A DNA stretch of 64,000 nt, from the NCBI RefSeq assembly GCF_028283685.1, contig NZ_JAPWKF010000001.1, forward strand, positions 186,001 through 250,000, read 5' to 3'. This document shows positions 52,220 through 62,022 of the stretch, one piece after another. A model generated the notes under the pieces. The model saw only the letters and a program-made list of their open reading frames with translations, was not told the DNA's origin and did no database searches. Both the position numbers and the translations under genes were made by a program. This DNA is from Edaphobacter sp. (lineage in GTDB: Bacteria > Acidobacteriota > Terriglobia > Terriglobales > Acidobacteriaceae). Position 1 is the stretch's first letter, and each line of letters begins with the position of its first letter.

Positions 52220-55200
52220 GTGATAGACACCTTTTCTCCCCGCAAGTTGCTTACTCAGGTTCTGTCCGCAGGTGCCGTTGTTGCTTCTATTCTTCTGTCG
52301 GGATGCGGCAGCGGCCTTGTATCGAGTTCCGTTGTGGATTCTTTGCTGGTACAGGGAACGGTACAGGGCGGTTTGCAGCCGATCTCCGGCGCAACGGTTC
52401 AGGTCTATGCGGCGAGTACGAAAGGGGCGGGTACCTCGGCGACCAAGCTTTTATCGTCAGTGGTTTCGACGAACGCCACGGGCACTTTTTCTTTACCGGC
52501 AACCTTTAAGTGCGTCAATGCGAGCGACCAGGTCTACGTGGTGGCGACGGGAGGGAATCCGGGGGCGGGCTCAAACAGCAGCATCGCGTTGATGACGGAT
52601 CTGGGAACGTGCAGCAACATCAAGGCCGCGACGCCGATCTACGTGAACGAGATCACGACGATCGCCTCGGTCTATGCGCTTGCGAAGTACATGAATCCGA
52701 GTTCATTTGACGTTGCAGCAGCCAGCAGTAATGCTGCGGATCTAGCCAATGCCTACGCACAGGCGGGCACGATCGCAAATCTCACTGTTGGTACGGCACT
52801 GTCTTCGAGCGCGGTGTACACCAAGCTCAACTCGCTCGCGGACTCTCTGGCGAGCTGCGTGAATGCCTCCAGCACCTCGACAGCCTGCAAGACTCTGTTT
52901 GCCGCGGCGACGCCTCCCGGAACAACGGCTACACCCGCGAACACGGTTGCGGCAATTTTGAATATCGCATTGAACCCGACGAACAACGTAGACGCAATCT
53001 ACCGGCTGTCGTCGGTTCTGCCGTTCCAGCCGACTCTCTCTGCGGCCCCGACCGACTGGAAGCTGTTTGGCATTAGCACGGGTACGGGCTCAACGGGCGC
53101 AACGCTGACTGCCCCGAGCGTCACCTGGGCAACTCCTTCTGCGATCGGTTACGGGACATCGCTTTCCGCGGCACAGCTCAATGCAACGGCCTCGGTTGCC
53201 GGAAGTTTTGCATACAGTCCGGCGACTGGAACAATTCTCTCGTCAGGAACTCACACTCTTTCGGTGACGTTTACGCCGACGGATACGACGCACTATTCGA
53301 CGAAGTCTGCGACGGTGAACCTGGTTGTAAATAAGGGCACGGCGGCTGTTACCTGGGCCGCACCTTCAGCGATCAGCTACGGGACCGCGCTTTCCGCGGC
53401 GCAGTTGAGTGCAAAGGCTTCCGTACCGGGAGCGTTCTCCTACAGCCCGGCCGCGGGTACGGTTCTCCCTGCTGGTGCTCACACGCTGAGCGCGACGTTT
53501 ACGCCAACGGACACGACGGACTACACCGCCCAGTCAGTCAGCGTTACCTTGTCTGTCGGCAAGGCAACGCCGACGATCTCCTGGGCAACTCCTGCATCCA
53601 TCAGCTATGGAACAGCGCTTTCGGCTGCACAGCTAAACGCGAGGTCATCGGTTGCCGGAACCTTTACCTACAACCCGACCGCTGGAACGATACCGTCTGC
53701 AGGTGCAGCCGTTCTGAGAGCGACATTCACACCGACCGATTCCGCCAACTATAACGGGAATACTGCAAGTGTCTCGCTGGCGGTGAATGCCTCAACACCA
53801 ACGGTCAGCTGGGCAACTCCCGCAGCTATCTCCTATGGAACAGCACTCTCCGCGGCGCAGCTGAACGCGACGTCTTCGATTCCCGGAACCTTCACTTACA
53901 GCCCTGCGGCAGGTGCGGTTTTGTCCGCAGGTACTCAGAGATTGTCGGTGACTTTTACTCCGACCGACAAGTCCTACAGCGCACAGACGGCCTCTGTCAG
54001 CCTGGTGATCAATAAGGCGATGCCGGCAATCACCTGGGCGACCCCAGCGGCCATAACGTACGGAACGACCTTGTCGTCGACCCAGCTGAATGCAACGTCT
54101 TCTGTTCCTGGAACGTTCACCTACAGCCCTGCGGCAGGAGTGACGCCAACTGCCGGAACGACAACGCTCGTGGCATCATTTGATCCGACCGATAGCAGCA
54201 ACTATGGCTCGACCAGGGCGAGTGTTTCACTGCTCGTCAATGCTGCAACTCCAACGATCACCTGGGCAACACCTGCTGCGATCAGCTATGGAACGGCGCT
54301 TTCGGCGACACAGCTCAATGCGAAGGCGTCTGTTTCAGGAACGTTTGCCTATACGCCAGCTCTCGGCACGGTTCTTACTGCGGGAACGCAGACCCTCCAG
54401 GTAAAGTTCACACCGTCGGATAAGACCTATACGACGCAGACCGCAAAAGTGAGTCTGGTCGTCAGCAAGGCGGTGCCCTCGATCAACTGGGTCGTCCCGG
54501 CATCTCTCAAGGCTGGAACAGTCCTGTCGACGACGGCTCTGAATGCAACAGCATCGGTGCCCGGCAAGTTTGCGTATTCCCCATCGGCAGGCACCATGCT
54601 GGCGGCTGGCACAAAGATGCTTTCAACGTCTTTCGCGCCGACGGATGCGACCAACTACAGCACGGCAACGAAGTCGATCAGTGTCACGGTTGCGAATGCG
54701 TCACAGCAGGCCCCTGCTATTTCATGGACGACACCAGCTGCAATTGCCTATGGCACGGCGTTGACTGCTACTCAGTTGAATGCCACGGCATCGGTACCCG
54801 GCACGTTCAGCTATAGCCCGACGATCGGAGCTGTTCTTTCAGCCGGAACCCAGCCGCTGAGCGTGACGTTCACGCCTACCGATACCACGACCTACTCATC
54901 GGCGACGACGAGCGTAAAGCTTGTCGTGAATAAGGCAGCCACACAAATTACATGGGCCTCCCCGGCGTCAATTGTTTACGGTACCAAGTTATCGGCATCA
55001 CAGCTGAATGCGTCTTCGTCCGTTGCCGGGACCTTTACCTACAGCCCGGCGGTAGGCACCGAGCTTCCGGCGGGAACGAACGCATTGACGGCGACGTTCA
55101 CACCGAATGACACAACGAACTACGCTGGTTCGACGGCGAGCGCTACGCTGCAGGTGGACAAGGCAAGTCCGGTCATTACATGGAACACGCCTTCGCCCGT

Positions 55201-57565
55201 CAGCTTCGGGACGGCGCTGTCGGCGACGCAGTTGAATGCCGCCGCTCCAATCATCGGCTCCTTCACGTATAGCCCGGCTTCGGGAACGGTGCTTAGCGCT
55301 GGCAATCAGGTGCTGTCCACCAGCTTCACCCCCATCGATACCGCAAACTATCTGCCGGTCAAGAAGACGGTGACTTTGCAGGTTGAGGGAGCCAAGTCCA
55401 CGCTTACCTGGGCAACTCCGTCGGCGATCACTTATGGAACTGTTCTCTCTGCAGCGCAGCTGAATGCGACGTCTTCGGTTTCCGGAAAGTTCGTTTACAG
55501 CCCGGCAGAGGGTACCGCGCTGGACGCAGGAACGCAGGCGTTGAGCGTGACCTTTACGCCGGACGACACGACGAACTATTCCACTCAAACTTCATCGGTC
55601 AGTCTTACGGTCAATAAGGCCACGCCGACGATCAATTGGACGGCACCTTCTTCGATCAGCTACGGAACGAAACTGACTTCCAGTCAGCTGAATGCGACAG
55701 CTTCCGTTCCGGGAACGTTTGTCTACTCTCCTGCGGCAGGCAGCATGCTGACCACCGGCGCGCAGACACTGAGCGTAACGTTTACCCCGACGGATGCGGA
55801 GAACTATACGAGCGCCCAGAAGTCGGTGAGCATCGGCGTGAATGGCGGTTCGGTCTCAATCAACTGGCCGAATCCGGCAGCCATTACGTATGGCACAGAG
55901 CTCTCCGCAACGCAGTTGAATGCGACGTCGTCGATTGCCGGTACGTTTACCTACAGCCCGTCGATTGGTACGGTTCTGACTGCAGGCACGCAGACGCTGA
56001 CGGCAACCTTTACCCCGGCGGACACGACGAACTATTCCCCCCAGACCGTTTCCTCGACGCTGGTGGTGAACAAGGCAACGCCAGAGATCACCTGGACTAC
56101 GCCATCCGCGATTATCTATGGCACGGTGCTTTCTTCGAGCCAGCTGAATGCCACGGCTTCTGTTGCGGGTACTTTCACGTATCAACCCGCGGCTGGTACG
56201 GTGCTTCCGATCGGGAACGCCGTTTTGAAGGCGAGCTTTACGCCAAGCGACACGACTAACTACCAGGTTCAGACTGCGACGGTGAATCTGCTTGTCAACT
56301 CGCCGTCGGGGCCGGTGGGGCCGACGACGCCGGTGATTACCTGGGCAGCTCCATCTGCAATCACGTACGGGACGGCTCTCTCGTCAGGCCAGCTGAATGC
56401 AACGGCATCAGTTCCAGGAACATTCAGTTACAGCCCGGCAGCAGGCACCATTCTGCCTGCAGGGAATCAGGCGCTGACCGTGATGTTTACGCCGTCAGAT
56501 CCTTCCTACACGACGGCAACCGCCTCGGTGGCATTGGCTGTGAACAAGGTAACCCCGACAATCATCTGGGCGACACCCGCAGCGATCACCGCAGGAACGG
56601 CCCTCTCAGTGGCCCAGTTGAATGCGACGGCATCGGTTCCGGGAACGTTTGTCTACAGTCCCGCAGCGGGAACGACTCCAGCGGCAGGAACGGTTGGACT
56701 GACGGCAGCCTTCACGCCGACGGACAACGCTAACTACAACACGAATACGGCAAGCGTCTCACTTGTCGTCAATGCGGCAGCGCCGACGATTACCTGGGCA
56801 ACACCGGCAGCCATTACGTATGGCACGTCTCTCTCGACGGCGCAGTTGAATGCGAGAGCTTCGGTCGTTGGACAGTTCAGCTACAGTCCGGCTCTTGGAA
56901 CTGTTTTGACGGCAGGTACGCAAACGTTGTCCGCGACCTTTACGCCCACCGATAAGACATTGAGCGCGCAGACAGCATCGGTAACGTTGGTGGTTAATAA
57001 GGCGACGCCCACGATCACATGGACGACACCAGCTGCAGTCTCTGAGGGGACTTTGCTCTCGGCGGCCCAGCTGAATGCGACGGCATCGGTGCCTGGAATA
57101 TTTGCCTATAGCCCGGCGGCAGGTACAACACTCTCGGCGGGGACGACGAATCTGAGAGCGACGTTTACGCCAACAGATACGGCCAACTACAACTCGAACA
57201 CGGCAAGTGTTTCATTGCTGGTCAACGCGTCGACGCCGACAATCACCTGGATAGCACCGGCAGCGATCACCTACGGCACGGCTCTTTCGAATGCCCAGCT
57301 GAATGCTACTGCTTCGGCTGCAGGCACATTCACTTACAGCCCGGCTAGTGGAACCGTCCTTTCTGCCGGATCGCAGAAGCTGACTGTCACGTTTACACCG
57401 ACGGACAAGACGCAGAACGCTCAGACGGCATCGGTGACGCTTGTGGTGAACAAGGCGACTCCTGCAATCACCTGGGCTGTACCATGCAGCGATCTCTGCT
57501 GGTACAGCCCTCTCAACGACACAGCTGAATGCGACAGCCTCTGTTCCTGGGACCTTTGCCTATAG
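52220..57565 (+). CDS. Giant Ig-like repeat lipoprotein, N-terminal part (ends at frameshift)
   Basis: First and largest part (1781 residues) of a surface protein. The signal peptide ends in a lipobox (VVASILLSGCGSG), so the mature protein starts with a lipid-modified cysteine near residue 29. Residues about 45-100 resemble a carboxypeptidase-regulatory-like beta domain (GGLQPISGATVQVYAAST). From about residue 298, 19 full Ig-like repeats follow, each with pattern TITWATPAAITYGTALS then LNATASVPGTFTYSPAAG. In this frame it runs out of phase after an extra T near 57485 and stops at 57563-57565 with an unrelated 27-residue end. The natural product continues in the next frame. Start is GTG with a weak ribosome site. 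Confidence 0.85.
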   Translation: MIDTFSPRKLLTQVLSAGAVVASILLSGCGSGLVSSSVVDSLLVQGTVQGGLQPISGATVQVYAASTKGAGTSATKLLSSVVSTNATGTFSLPATFKCVNASDQVYVVATGGNPGAGSNSSIALMTDLGTCSNIKAATPIYVNEITTIASVYALAKYMNPSSFDVAAASSNAADLANAYAQAGTIANLTVGTALSSSAVYTKLNSLADSLASCVNASSTSTACKTLFAAATPPGTTATPANTVAAILNIALNPTNNVDAIYRLSSVLPFQPTLSAAPTDWKLFGISTGTGSTGATLTAPSVTWATPSAIGYGTSLSAAQLNATASVAGSFAYSPATGTILSSGTHTLSVTFTPTDTTHYSTKSATVNLVVNKGTAAVTWAAPSAISYGTALSAAQLSAKASVPGAFSYSPAAGTVLPAGAHTLSATFTPTDTTDYTAQSVSVTLSVGKATPTISWATPASISYGTALSAAQLNARSSVAGTFTYNPTAGTIPSAGAAVLRATFTPTDSANYNGNTASVSLAVNASTPTVSWATPAAISYGTALSAAQLNATSSIPGTFTYSPAAGAVLSAGTQRLSVTFTPTDKSYSAQTASVSLVINKAMPAITWATPAAITYGTTLSSTQLNATSSVPGTFTYSPAAGVTPTAGTTTLVASFDPTDSSNYGSTRASVSLLVNAATPTITWATPAAISYGTALSATQLNAKASVSGTFAYTPALGTVLTAGTQTLQVKFTPSDKTYTTQTAKVSLVVSKAVPSINWVVPASLKAGTVLSTTALNATASVPGKFAYSPSAGTMLAAGTKMLSTSFAPTDATNYSTATKSISVTVANASQQAPAISWTTPAAIAYGTALTATQLNATASVPGTFSYSPTIGAVLSAGTQPLSVTFTPTDTTTYSSATTSVKLVVNKAATQITWASPASIVYGTKLSASQLNASSSVAGTFTYSPAVGTELPAGTNALTATFTPNDTTNYAGSTASATLQVDKASPVITWNTPSPVSFGTALSATQLNAAAPIIGSFTYSPASGTVLSAGNQVLSTSFTPIDTANYLPVKKTVTLQVEGAKSTLTWATPSAITYGTVLSAAQLNATSSVSGKFVYSPAEGTALDAGTQALSVTFTPDDTTNYSTQTSSVSLTVNKATPTINWTAPSSISYGTKLTSSQLNATASVPGTFVYSPAAGSMLTTGAQTLSVTFTPTDAENYTSAQKSVSIGVNGGSVSINWPNPAAITYGTELSATQLNATSSIAGTFTYSPSIGTVLTAGTQTLTATFTPADTTNYSPQTVSSTLVVNKATPEITWTTPSAIIYGTVLSSSQLNATASVAGTFTYQPAAGTVLPIGNAVLKASFTPSDTTNYQVQTATVNLLVNSPSGPVGPTTPVITWAAPSAITYGTALSSGQLNATASVPGTFSYSPAAGTILPAGNQALTVMFTPSDPSYTTATASVALAVNKVTPTIIWATPAAITAGTALSVAQLNATASVPGTFVYSPAAGTTPAAGTVGLTAAFTPTDNANYNTNTASVSLVVNAAAPTITWATPAAITYGTSLSTAQLNARASVVGQFSYSPALGTVLTAGTQTLSATFTPTDKTLSAQTASVTLVVNKATPTITWTTPAAVSEGTLLSAAQLNATASVPGIFAYSPAAGTTLSAGTTNLRATFTPTDTANYNSNTASVSLLVNASTPTITWIAPAAITYGTALSNAQLNATASAAGTFTYSPASGTVLSAGSQKLTVTFTPTDKTQNAQTASVTLVVNKATPAITWAVPCSDLCWYSPLNDTAECDSLCSWDLCL

Positions 57566-58138
57566 CCCGGCTGCGGGAACGGCTCCTGCGGCAGGAACGG
57601 TTACTCTGAGGACGACCTTCACGCCGACCGATACGGCCAATTACAACTCGGCCACGGCGACGGTATCTCTCGTGGTCAATGCCGGAGCACCGGCGATCAC
57701 CTGGGCGACGCCGGCAGCGATCACCTACGGTACAGCGCTTTCTTCGACGCAACTGAATGCATCGTCGACCACTGCGGGCACCTTCACCTACAGCCCCGCA
57801 GCTGGCGCGGTGCTGTCTGCCGGTACGCAAAAGCTGACGGCAACGTTTACTCCAACCGACAAGACACAGAGCACTCAGACAGCTTCTGTGACGTTAGTGA
57901 TCAATAAAGCGACACCGACAATTACATGGCCGACCCCGGCTCCGATCTCTCTGGGGACGCTGCTCTCGGTGCTTCAGCTGAATGCGACGGCATCGGTTCC
58001 GGGCACGTTTCTGTATAACCCACTGCTGGGTGTCTCTCTCAGTGCGGGGACGAACCCACTTTCTGTGACGTTTACACCTACAGATACGGCAAACTACAAC
58101 ACGGCGACGGCCTCAGTGACGATTACGGTCACGGGAGG
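53111..58138 (+). repeat. Array of 22 tandem Ig-like repeats
   Basis: 22 coding repeats of about 228 bp (76 residues) in direct order. Each has a WATP-type Trp strand start, a YGTALS turn, LNATA, a YSPAAGT hairpin and an FTPTDTTNY strand end followed by a VNKA linker. From repeats 3-6 and 16-21 the linkers alternate between a DKTQ/T..VNKA form and an ANYN..VNAS form, so the doubled unit of about 150 residues was copied. Confidence 0.92.
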
Positions 58139-58466
58139 AACCACGGGATCGGCTACCAATATTGATATCGGCACGACAGTTTCGCAGAGCGGCGTGAAGC
58201 GCCTTGGCATGAACATAGCGGGTCAGGCCTTCTATGATTCCAGTCAGATGCTGCGCAACCTTGTCTTCCGCAACCCGGGATTCGAGGGCGAGATCTGGCA
58301 GTCGATCTTGAAGTGCACTGCGGTGACAACAACCAGCTGCACCGACGCGCACTCAGTGGTCTCAATGGCCGGCGAACTTCGCCCAGGGGGCGACCTTCGA
58401 GTTCATCTATGGTGGCGCGAAGGGCATGACCGGTACAGTGACCTCGAGCACCGCGGTGTCGGGTAG
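57486..58466 (+). pseudogene. Middle part of the giant protein, in shifted frame
   Basis: Between the first and third frame breaks the same protein continues in other frames. From 57486 the frame encodes the rest of repeat 20, repeats 21 and 22, and the start of a non-repeat domain (SATNIDIGTTVSQSGVKRLG, then LVFRNPGFEGEIWQS). Near 58353 an extra T moves meaning into a third frame (WSQWPANFAQGATFEFIYGG) until near 58467-58470, where one extra A in an A-run restores the first frame. No start codon of its own is needed. This is either a true lesion or sequence error. Confidence 0.75.
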
Positions 58467-58480
58467 AAAATGTCGCTGGT

Positions 58481-60433
58481 GTGACCATCAACTTTGCGGC
58501 GCCGTCCGCGGCTCCTAAGGTGGGTGATTTTGTCATCATCCACATGAAGTTCCCTGGAAATCCGCAAGCGGGATGGTGGACGAGCACCTCCGGTGGCGCG
58601 ACGTTGACAGCCGAGTACTCGGATCTTTCCGCAGAGACGCCGGGAACGCAGGCACTTCGCGTAACGGCTGCAGGATCGGGGCAATCCGCTACCGTGGCTT
58701 CGTACTTCGACAGCTACACGACTCGTTCCTTCGTACAGATGAAGGGGCAGTATCAGATCACCTTCAAAGCCAAGGGCGTTGGCGGAACCAACCAGGTTGG
58801 TTTGAGCTTTATGCGTAATCTCGCCAGCAGCAATCTCGTCTATGTGAACCAGACGGTGACGCTGACTTCGGGTTGGCAGGACTACACCTACACCTTCACG
58901 GCAAATGAGACTGGAACAGCTATTGGACCAGCCAAGCTTCAGTTTGCCGTGAGCGGCGCGAGCGTCTTGCTGGATGACGTAAGCGTGACGCCAGTTACCG
59001 TCACAAGTTCGAATCCGACGCCATTCCGTGACGAGGTGGTCGACACGTTGAAGACGCTCAATCCCGGGGTTCTACGCTACAACGATGGCTCCAACACGGG
59101 ATCTACGATCGATAACATCATCGCTCCGGCCTTTGCCCGTCAGCGTGCAGGCGCAAATGGCGCCAGTGAATACGATGACGTGGCGCTGGGTCTGCACGAG
59201 TTCCTGCAGTTGTGTCAGACGGTGGGTGCTGAGCCGTACTACAACATTCCGGCTGCGGCCTCTCCGACAGAGATGCAGAATTTGATAGAGTACCTTGCTG
59301 GAGATTCGTCGACGACCTATGGTGCCAAGCGTACAGCGATGGGACAGGCAGCACCTTGGACATCGGTCTTCCCGGTTATTCACCTGGAACTTGGTAACGA
59401 GCAGTGGAACTGGGGTACCTTCCCGGGATCGGCGATCAATGATCCGGTAGCCTATGGCAATCGTGTTGCGACGGTCTTTGGTGCGGCGAAGAGCTCTCCT
59501 TACTACAACGCCTCAAGCTTTGATCTGGTAATGGGAGGATGGGCAGATGTCCCGTGGTGGAACAGCCAGGAGATGGCGAGCAGCTCAAACTTCGACTCCG
59601 TTTCTGTTGCGCCATATCTCTATTACACTCTGAACGATACGTCTTCAAACGAAGCAATCTTCGGCCCCATGTTTGCGCAGCCGGAGATGCAGGACAGCGT
59701 GTCGACCGGAACGATGTATCAGAATGGGCAGTATGCCAAAAGCGGAAATACGAAGCTCGTGGTGTATGAAGTCAACCTGAGCACGCTCTCTGGAACGGCA
59801 AATCAAGCGACGTTGAACGGAGCTGCTGCATCTGTGGGAGCGGGTCTCACCGTCGCCGACCACATGTTGCTCATGGTGCGTGACCTGGGAATTACGACGC
59901 AGAATCTTTGGGCGCTTCCTGGATATACGAACAGCTTCACCAACACTTCGACGGGGGCTGCGGAGACGACGCCTCTGTTCGGATCGGTCATTGACATGGG
60001 CGGCCAGACTAATCTGCGTCGTCCTACCTACCTGGCGGAGCAATTGGCGAACACCGCGATCCTGCCGACGATGCTGCAGGCGACAGCTTCGGGGGCAAAC
60101 CCGACCTGGGTGCAACCGCTGAGCACGAACGATTCCATCCAGCTAAACGGAGCTCATGAGATCCAGAGCTTTGCCTTCAGTGATGGAGCCAACAAACGGA
60201 GCGTGATCGTCTTCAACCTTAGCCGTACGACAGCTCGTCCGATTACCTTCACAGGAGTCAACGCGCCGACCGGAGCGGTAACGGTTGGACAGCTAACGTC
60301 GGCCAACATTACGGACACGAACGAGACCAATTCGACGGTGAATATCACGACGACAGCAATCTCTAACTTCCAGCCGTCGACACAGTATTCGCTGCCGGCA
60401 TACTCGATGACTGTATTTACCTGGCAGCAATAG
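58481..60433 (+). CDS. C-terminal part of the giant protein: CBM-like and GH-A-clan glycosidase-like domain
   Basis: The last 650 residues, back in the first frame. Residues about 40-180 look like a jelly-roll carbohydrate-binding domain (YQITFKAKGVGGTNQVGLSF, later GASVLLDDVSVTP). The remainder resembles clan GH-A enzymes such as arabinofuranosidases or other retaining hydrolases: PVIHLELGNEQWNWG gives a candidate acid/base E307, and KLVVYEVNLST a candidate nucleophile E430. A C-terminal beta-sandwich (RSVIVFNLSRTTARPITFTG) closes it, as in GH51/GH30 proteins. The annotated GTG is only the first in-frame start after the frame break. Family number is uncertain. Confidence 0.8.
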   Translation: MTINFAAPSAAPKVGDFVIIHMKFPGNPQAGWWTSTSGGATLTAEYSDLSAETPGTQALRVTAAGSGQSATVASYFDSYTTRSFVQMKGQYQITFKAKGVGGTNQVGLSFMRNLASSNLVYVNQTVTLTSGWQDYTYTFTANETGTAIGPAKLQFAVSGASVLLDDVSVTPVTVTSSNPTPFRDEVVDTLKTLNPGVLRYNDGSNTGSTIDNIIAPAFARQRAGANGASEYDDVALGLHEFLQLCQTVGAEPYYNIPAAASPTEMQNLIEYLAGDSSTTYGAKRTAMGQAAPWTSVFPVIHLELGNEQWNWGTFPGSAINDPVAYGNRVATVFGAAKSSPYYNASSFDLVMGGWADVPWWNSQEMASSSNFDSVSVAPYLYYTLNDTSSNEAIFGPMFAQPEMQDSVSTGTMYQNGQYAKSGNTKLVVYEVNLSTLSGTANQATLNGAAASVGAGLTVADHMLLMVRDLGITTQNLWALPGYTNSFTNTSTGAAETTPLFGSVIDMGGQTNLRRPTYLAEQLANTAILPTMLQATASGANPTWVQPLSTNDSIQLNGAHEIQSFAFSDGANKRSVIVFNLSRTTARPITFTGVNAPTGAVTVGQLTSANITDTNETNSTVNITTTAISNFQPSTQYSLPAYSMTVFTWQQ

Positions 60434-60451
60434 CTATTGCCGATTTCTTTG

Positions 60452-60500
60452 GCCGGGCAGTGATAGGGAAGAGATTTTCCTATCGCTGCCCGGCTTTTTT
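60452..60500 (+). terminator. Rho-independent terminator of the giant gene
   Basis: GCCGGGCAGTGATAGG (60452-60467) pairs with CCTATCGCTGCCCGGC (60479-60494), one T-G wobble, then TTTTTT. It lies 19 bp after the stop. Confidence 0.93.
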
Positions 60501-60649
60501 ATTCCTTTTCAGGAGGTACTAAACGGTACCGAAGTGTTATATCGCTTGCCTTGCAAGCACGTTATGGTGAGAAGACATGCTTCTCGATTAACAGCTGGCA
60601 TGTGAGTAAACTGGAAGCTATTTCCAGCACATAAAAGGGATATGCCACG

Positions 60650-62005
60650 GTGGGTTCAGAGATTGTGACGGAAGATGCACCCGGCGTACAGCGTGTCCTT
60701 GAAAAGAAGGCCCTGAGGGCCTCCTTCTGGTCGATCCTCGAGTACGGTTCGGGTATGGGGCTTCGTGTCGTCAGCAGTCTTGTGCTGACGAGGCTGCTGG
60801 CTCCGGCCTACTTCGGCGAGATGACACTTCTGACGACGCTGATCGTCGGGATCAACCTTCTTTCAGACATTGGACTGGCGCCGAGCGTCATTCAGTCGCC
60901 TCATGGAGACGAGCCGGATTTTCTTAACACCGCGTGGACGATTCAGATAATTCGTGGTGTTGTGCTGATGGTCGCTGCATTAGTTCTCAGCTGGCCGATG
61001 TCCAGATACTACAGGGACTCCCATCTTACGGTCCTGCTTCCAGTTCTTGCACTGAGTACTCTCATCGGCAGTTTCAACAGCACGAATCTGCTGTCGCTCG
61101 CAAGACATCTTGGCGTTCGTCGTCTCTTCTTCATTGACGGCAGCATGGCAGTCGTTTCTTTGATTGTGACGATCATCTGGGCCTATTACTGGCCTTCTGT
61201 CTGGGCGATCATTGCCGGACAGGTTATTTCGACGATCTATCGCCTCATCCTGAGCCATATTCCCGCGATCGCTCCCGGCATCAAAAACAGCTTCCGGTGG
61301 GATAAGAATTCCGTCCACAACATCGTCCACTTCGGGAAATGGATCATGATCGGCACGGCGTTTTTCTTCTTTGCGTCACAGGCCGATCGACTCATTTTGG
61401 CCCGACTGGTTCCGTTTGCAGTACTGGGAATCTACGGCCTTGCCTACTCGCTCTCCGATATTCCTCGAGCAATCATTCTGGCACTTAGTAATCGTGTTGC
61501 TTATCCGTTCGTCTCGAAGATGGTTCATATGCCAATGCCGGAGTTTCGGGCGAAGTTCCTGCACTATCGTTTTTTTATTCTTCTCGTTGGAGCGGGTCTG
61601 CTTTCGATCATGGTTACGTGGGGTCACCTCATCATCACGCATCTGTACGATAAGCGCTACCAGGACGCCGCCTGGATGATCCCGATCCTCGCCCTTGGAC
61701 TTTGGCATACGCTGCTGTATCAAACGACCGCGCCTGTCCTGTTTTCCCTGGGAAAGCCGAGATATAACGCAGCAGGCAACGCGGCATATTGCGTGGCCAT
61801 GCTGGTCGGACTTCCGCTGGCCTTCCACTTCTGGGGCTTGTTTGGAGCTGTGATTGCCATTGCCGCCGGGGATCTTCCGCTCTATCTGGTTATTCAGACG
61901 GGAACAACACGTGAAGGCGTACGTCCGCTCCGCCAGGATCTGCAGATGACGGCAATCTTTCTCGCCATCCTCGGCGGCTGCATGTTCCTGCGGTACAAGT
62001 TGTAA
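60650..62005 (+). CDS. Wzx-type oligosaccharide flippase
   Basis: A 451-residue polytopic protein of the polysaccharide-exporting branch of the MVF superfamily, which flips lipid-linked repeat units across the inner membrane. It has about 12-14 helices; typical segments are SSLVLTRLLAPAYFGEMTLL, SDIGLAPSVIQSPHGDEPDF, and IMIGTAFFFFASQADRLILA with VPFAVLGIYGLAYSLSD. The GTG at 60650 has AAGGGA about 9 bp upstream; another GTG 15 bp later is possible. It stands between the surface protein and a Wzy-like gene, supporting a role in exopolysaccharide export. Confidence 0.88.
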   Translation: MGSEIVTEDAPGVQRVLEKKALRASFWSILEYGSGMGLRVVSSLVLTRLLAPAYFGEMTLLTTLIVGINLLSDIGLAPSVIQSPHGDEPDFLNTAWTIQIIRGVVLMVAALVLSWPMSRYYRDSHLTVLLPVLALSTLIGSFNSTNLLSLARHLGVRRLFFIDGSMAVVSLIVTIIWAYYWPSVWAIIAGQVISTIYRLILSHIPAIAPGIKNSFRWDKNSVHNIVHFGKWIMIGTAFFFFASQADRLILARLVPFAVLGIYGLAYSLSDIPRAIILALSNRVAYPFVSKMVHMPMPEFRAKFLHYRFFILLVGAGLLSIMVTWGHLIITHLYDKRYQDAAWMIPILALGLWHTLLYQTTAPVLFSLGKPRYNAAGNAAYCVAMLVGLPLAFHFWGLFGAVIAIAAGDLPLYLVIQTGTTREGVRPLRQDLQMTAIFLAILGGCMFLRYKL

Positions 62006-62022
62006 ATCGAAGTTTCAGGTTT

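Noticed and set aside
53111..58138. CRISPR or satellite-like DNA array
   Set aside because: The periodicity of about 228 bp keeps reading frame and encodes Ig-like folds; no spacers.
57480..58475. Programmed ribosomal frameshifting in the giant gene
   Set aside because: There is no slippery heptamer with downstream structure at the three sites, and three separate shifts would be needed.
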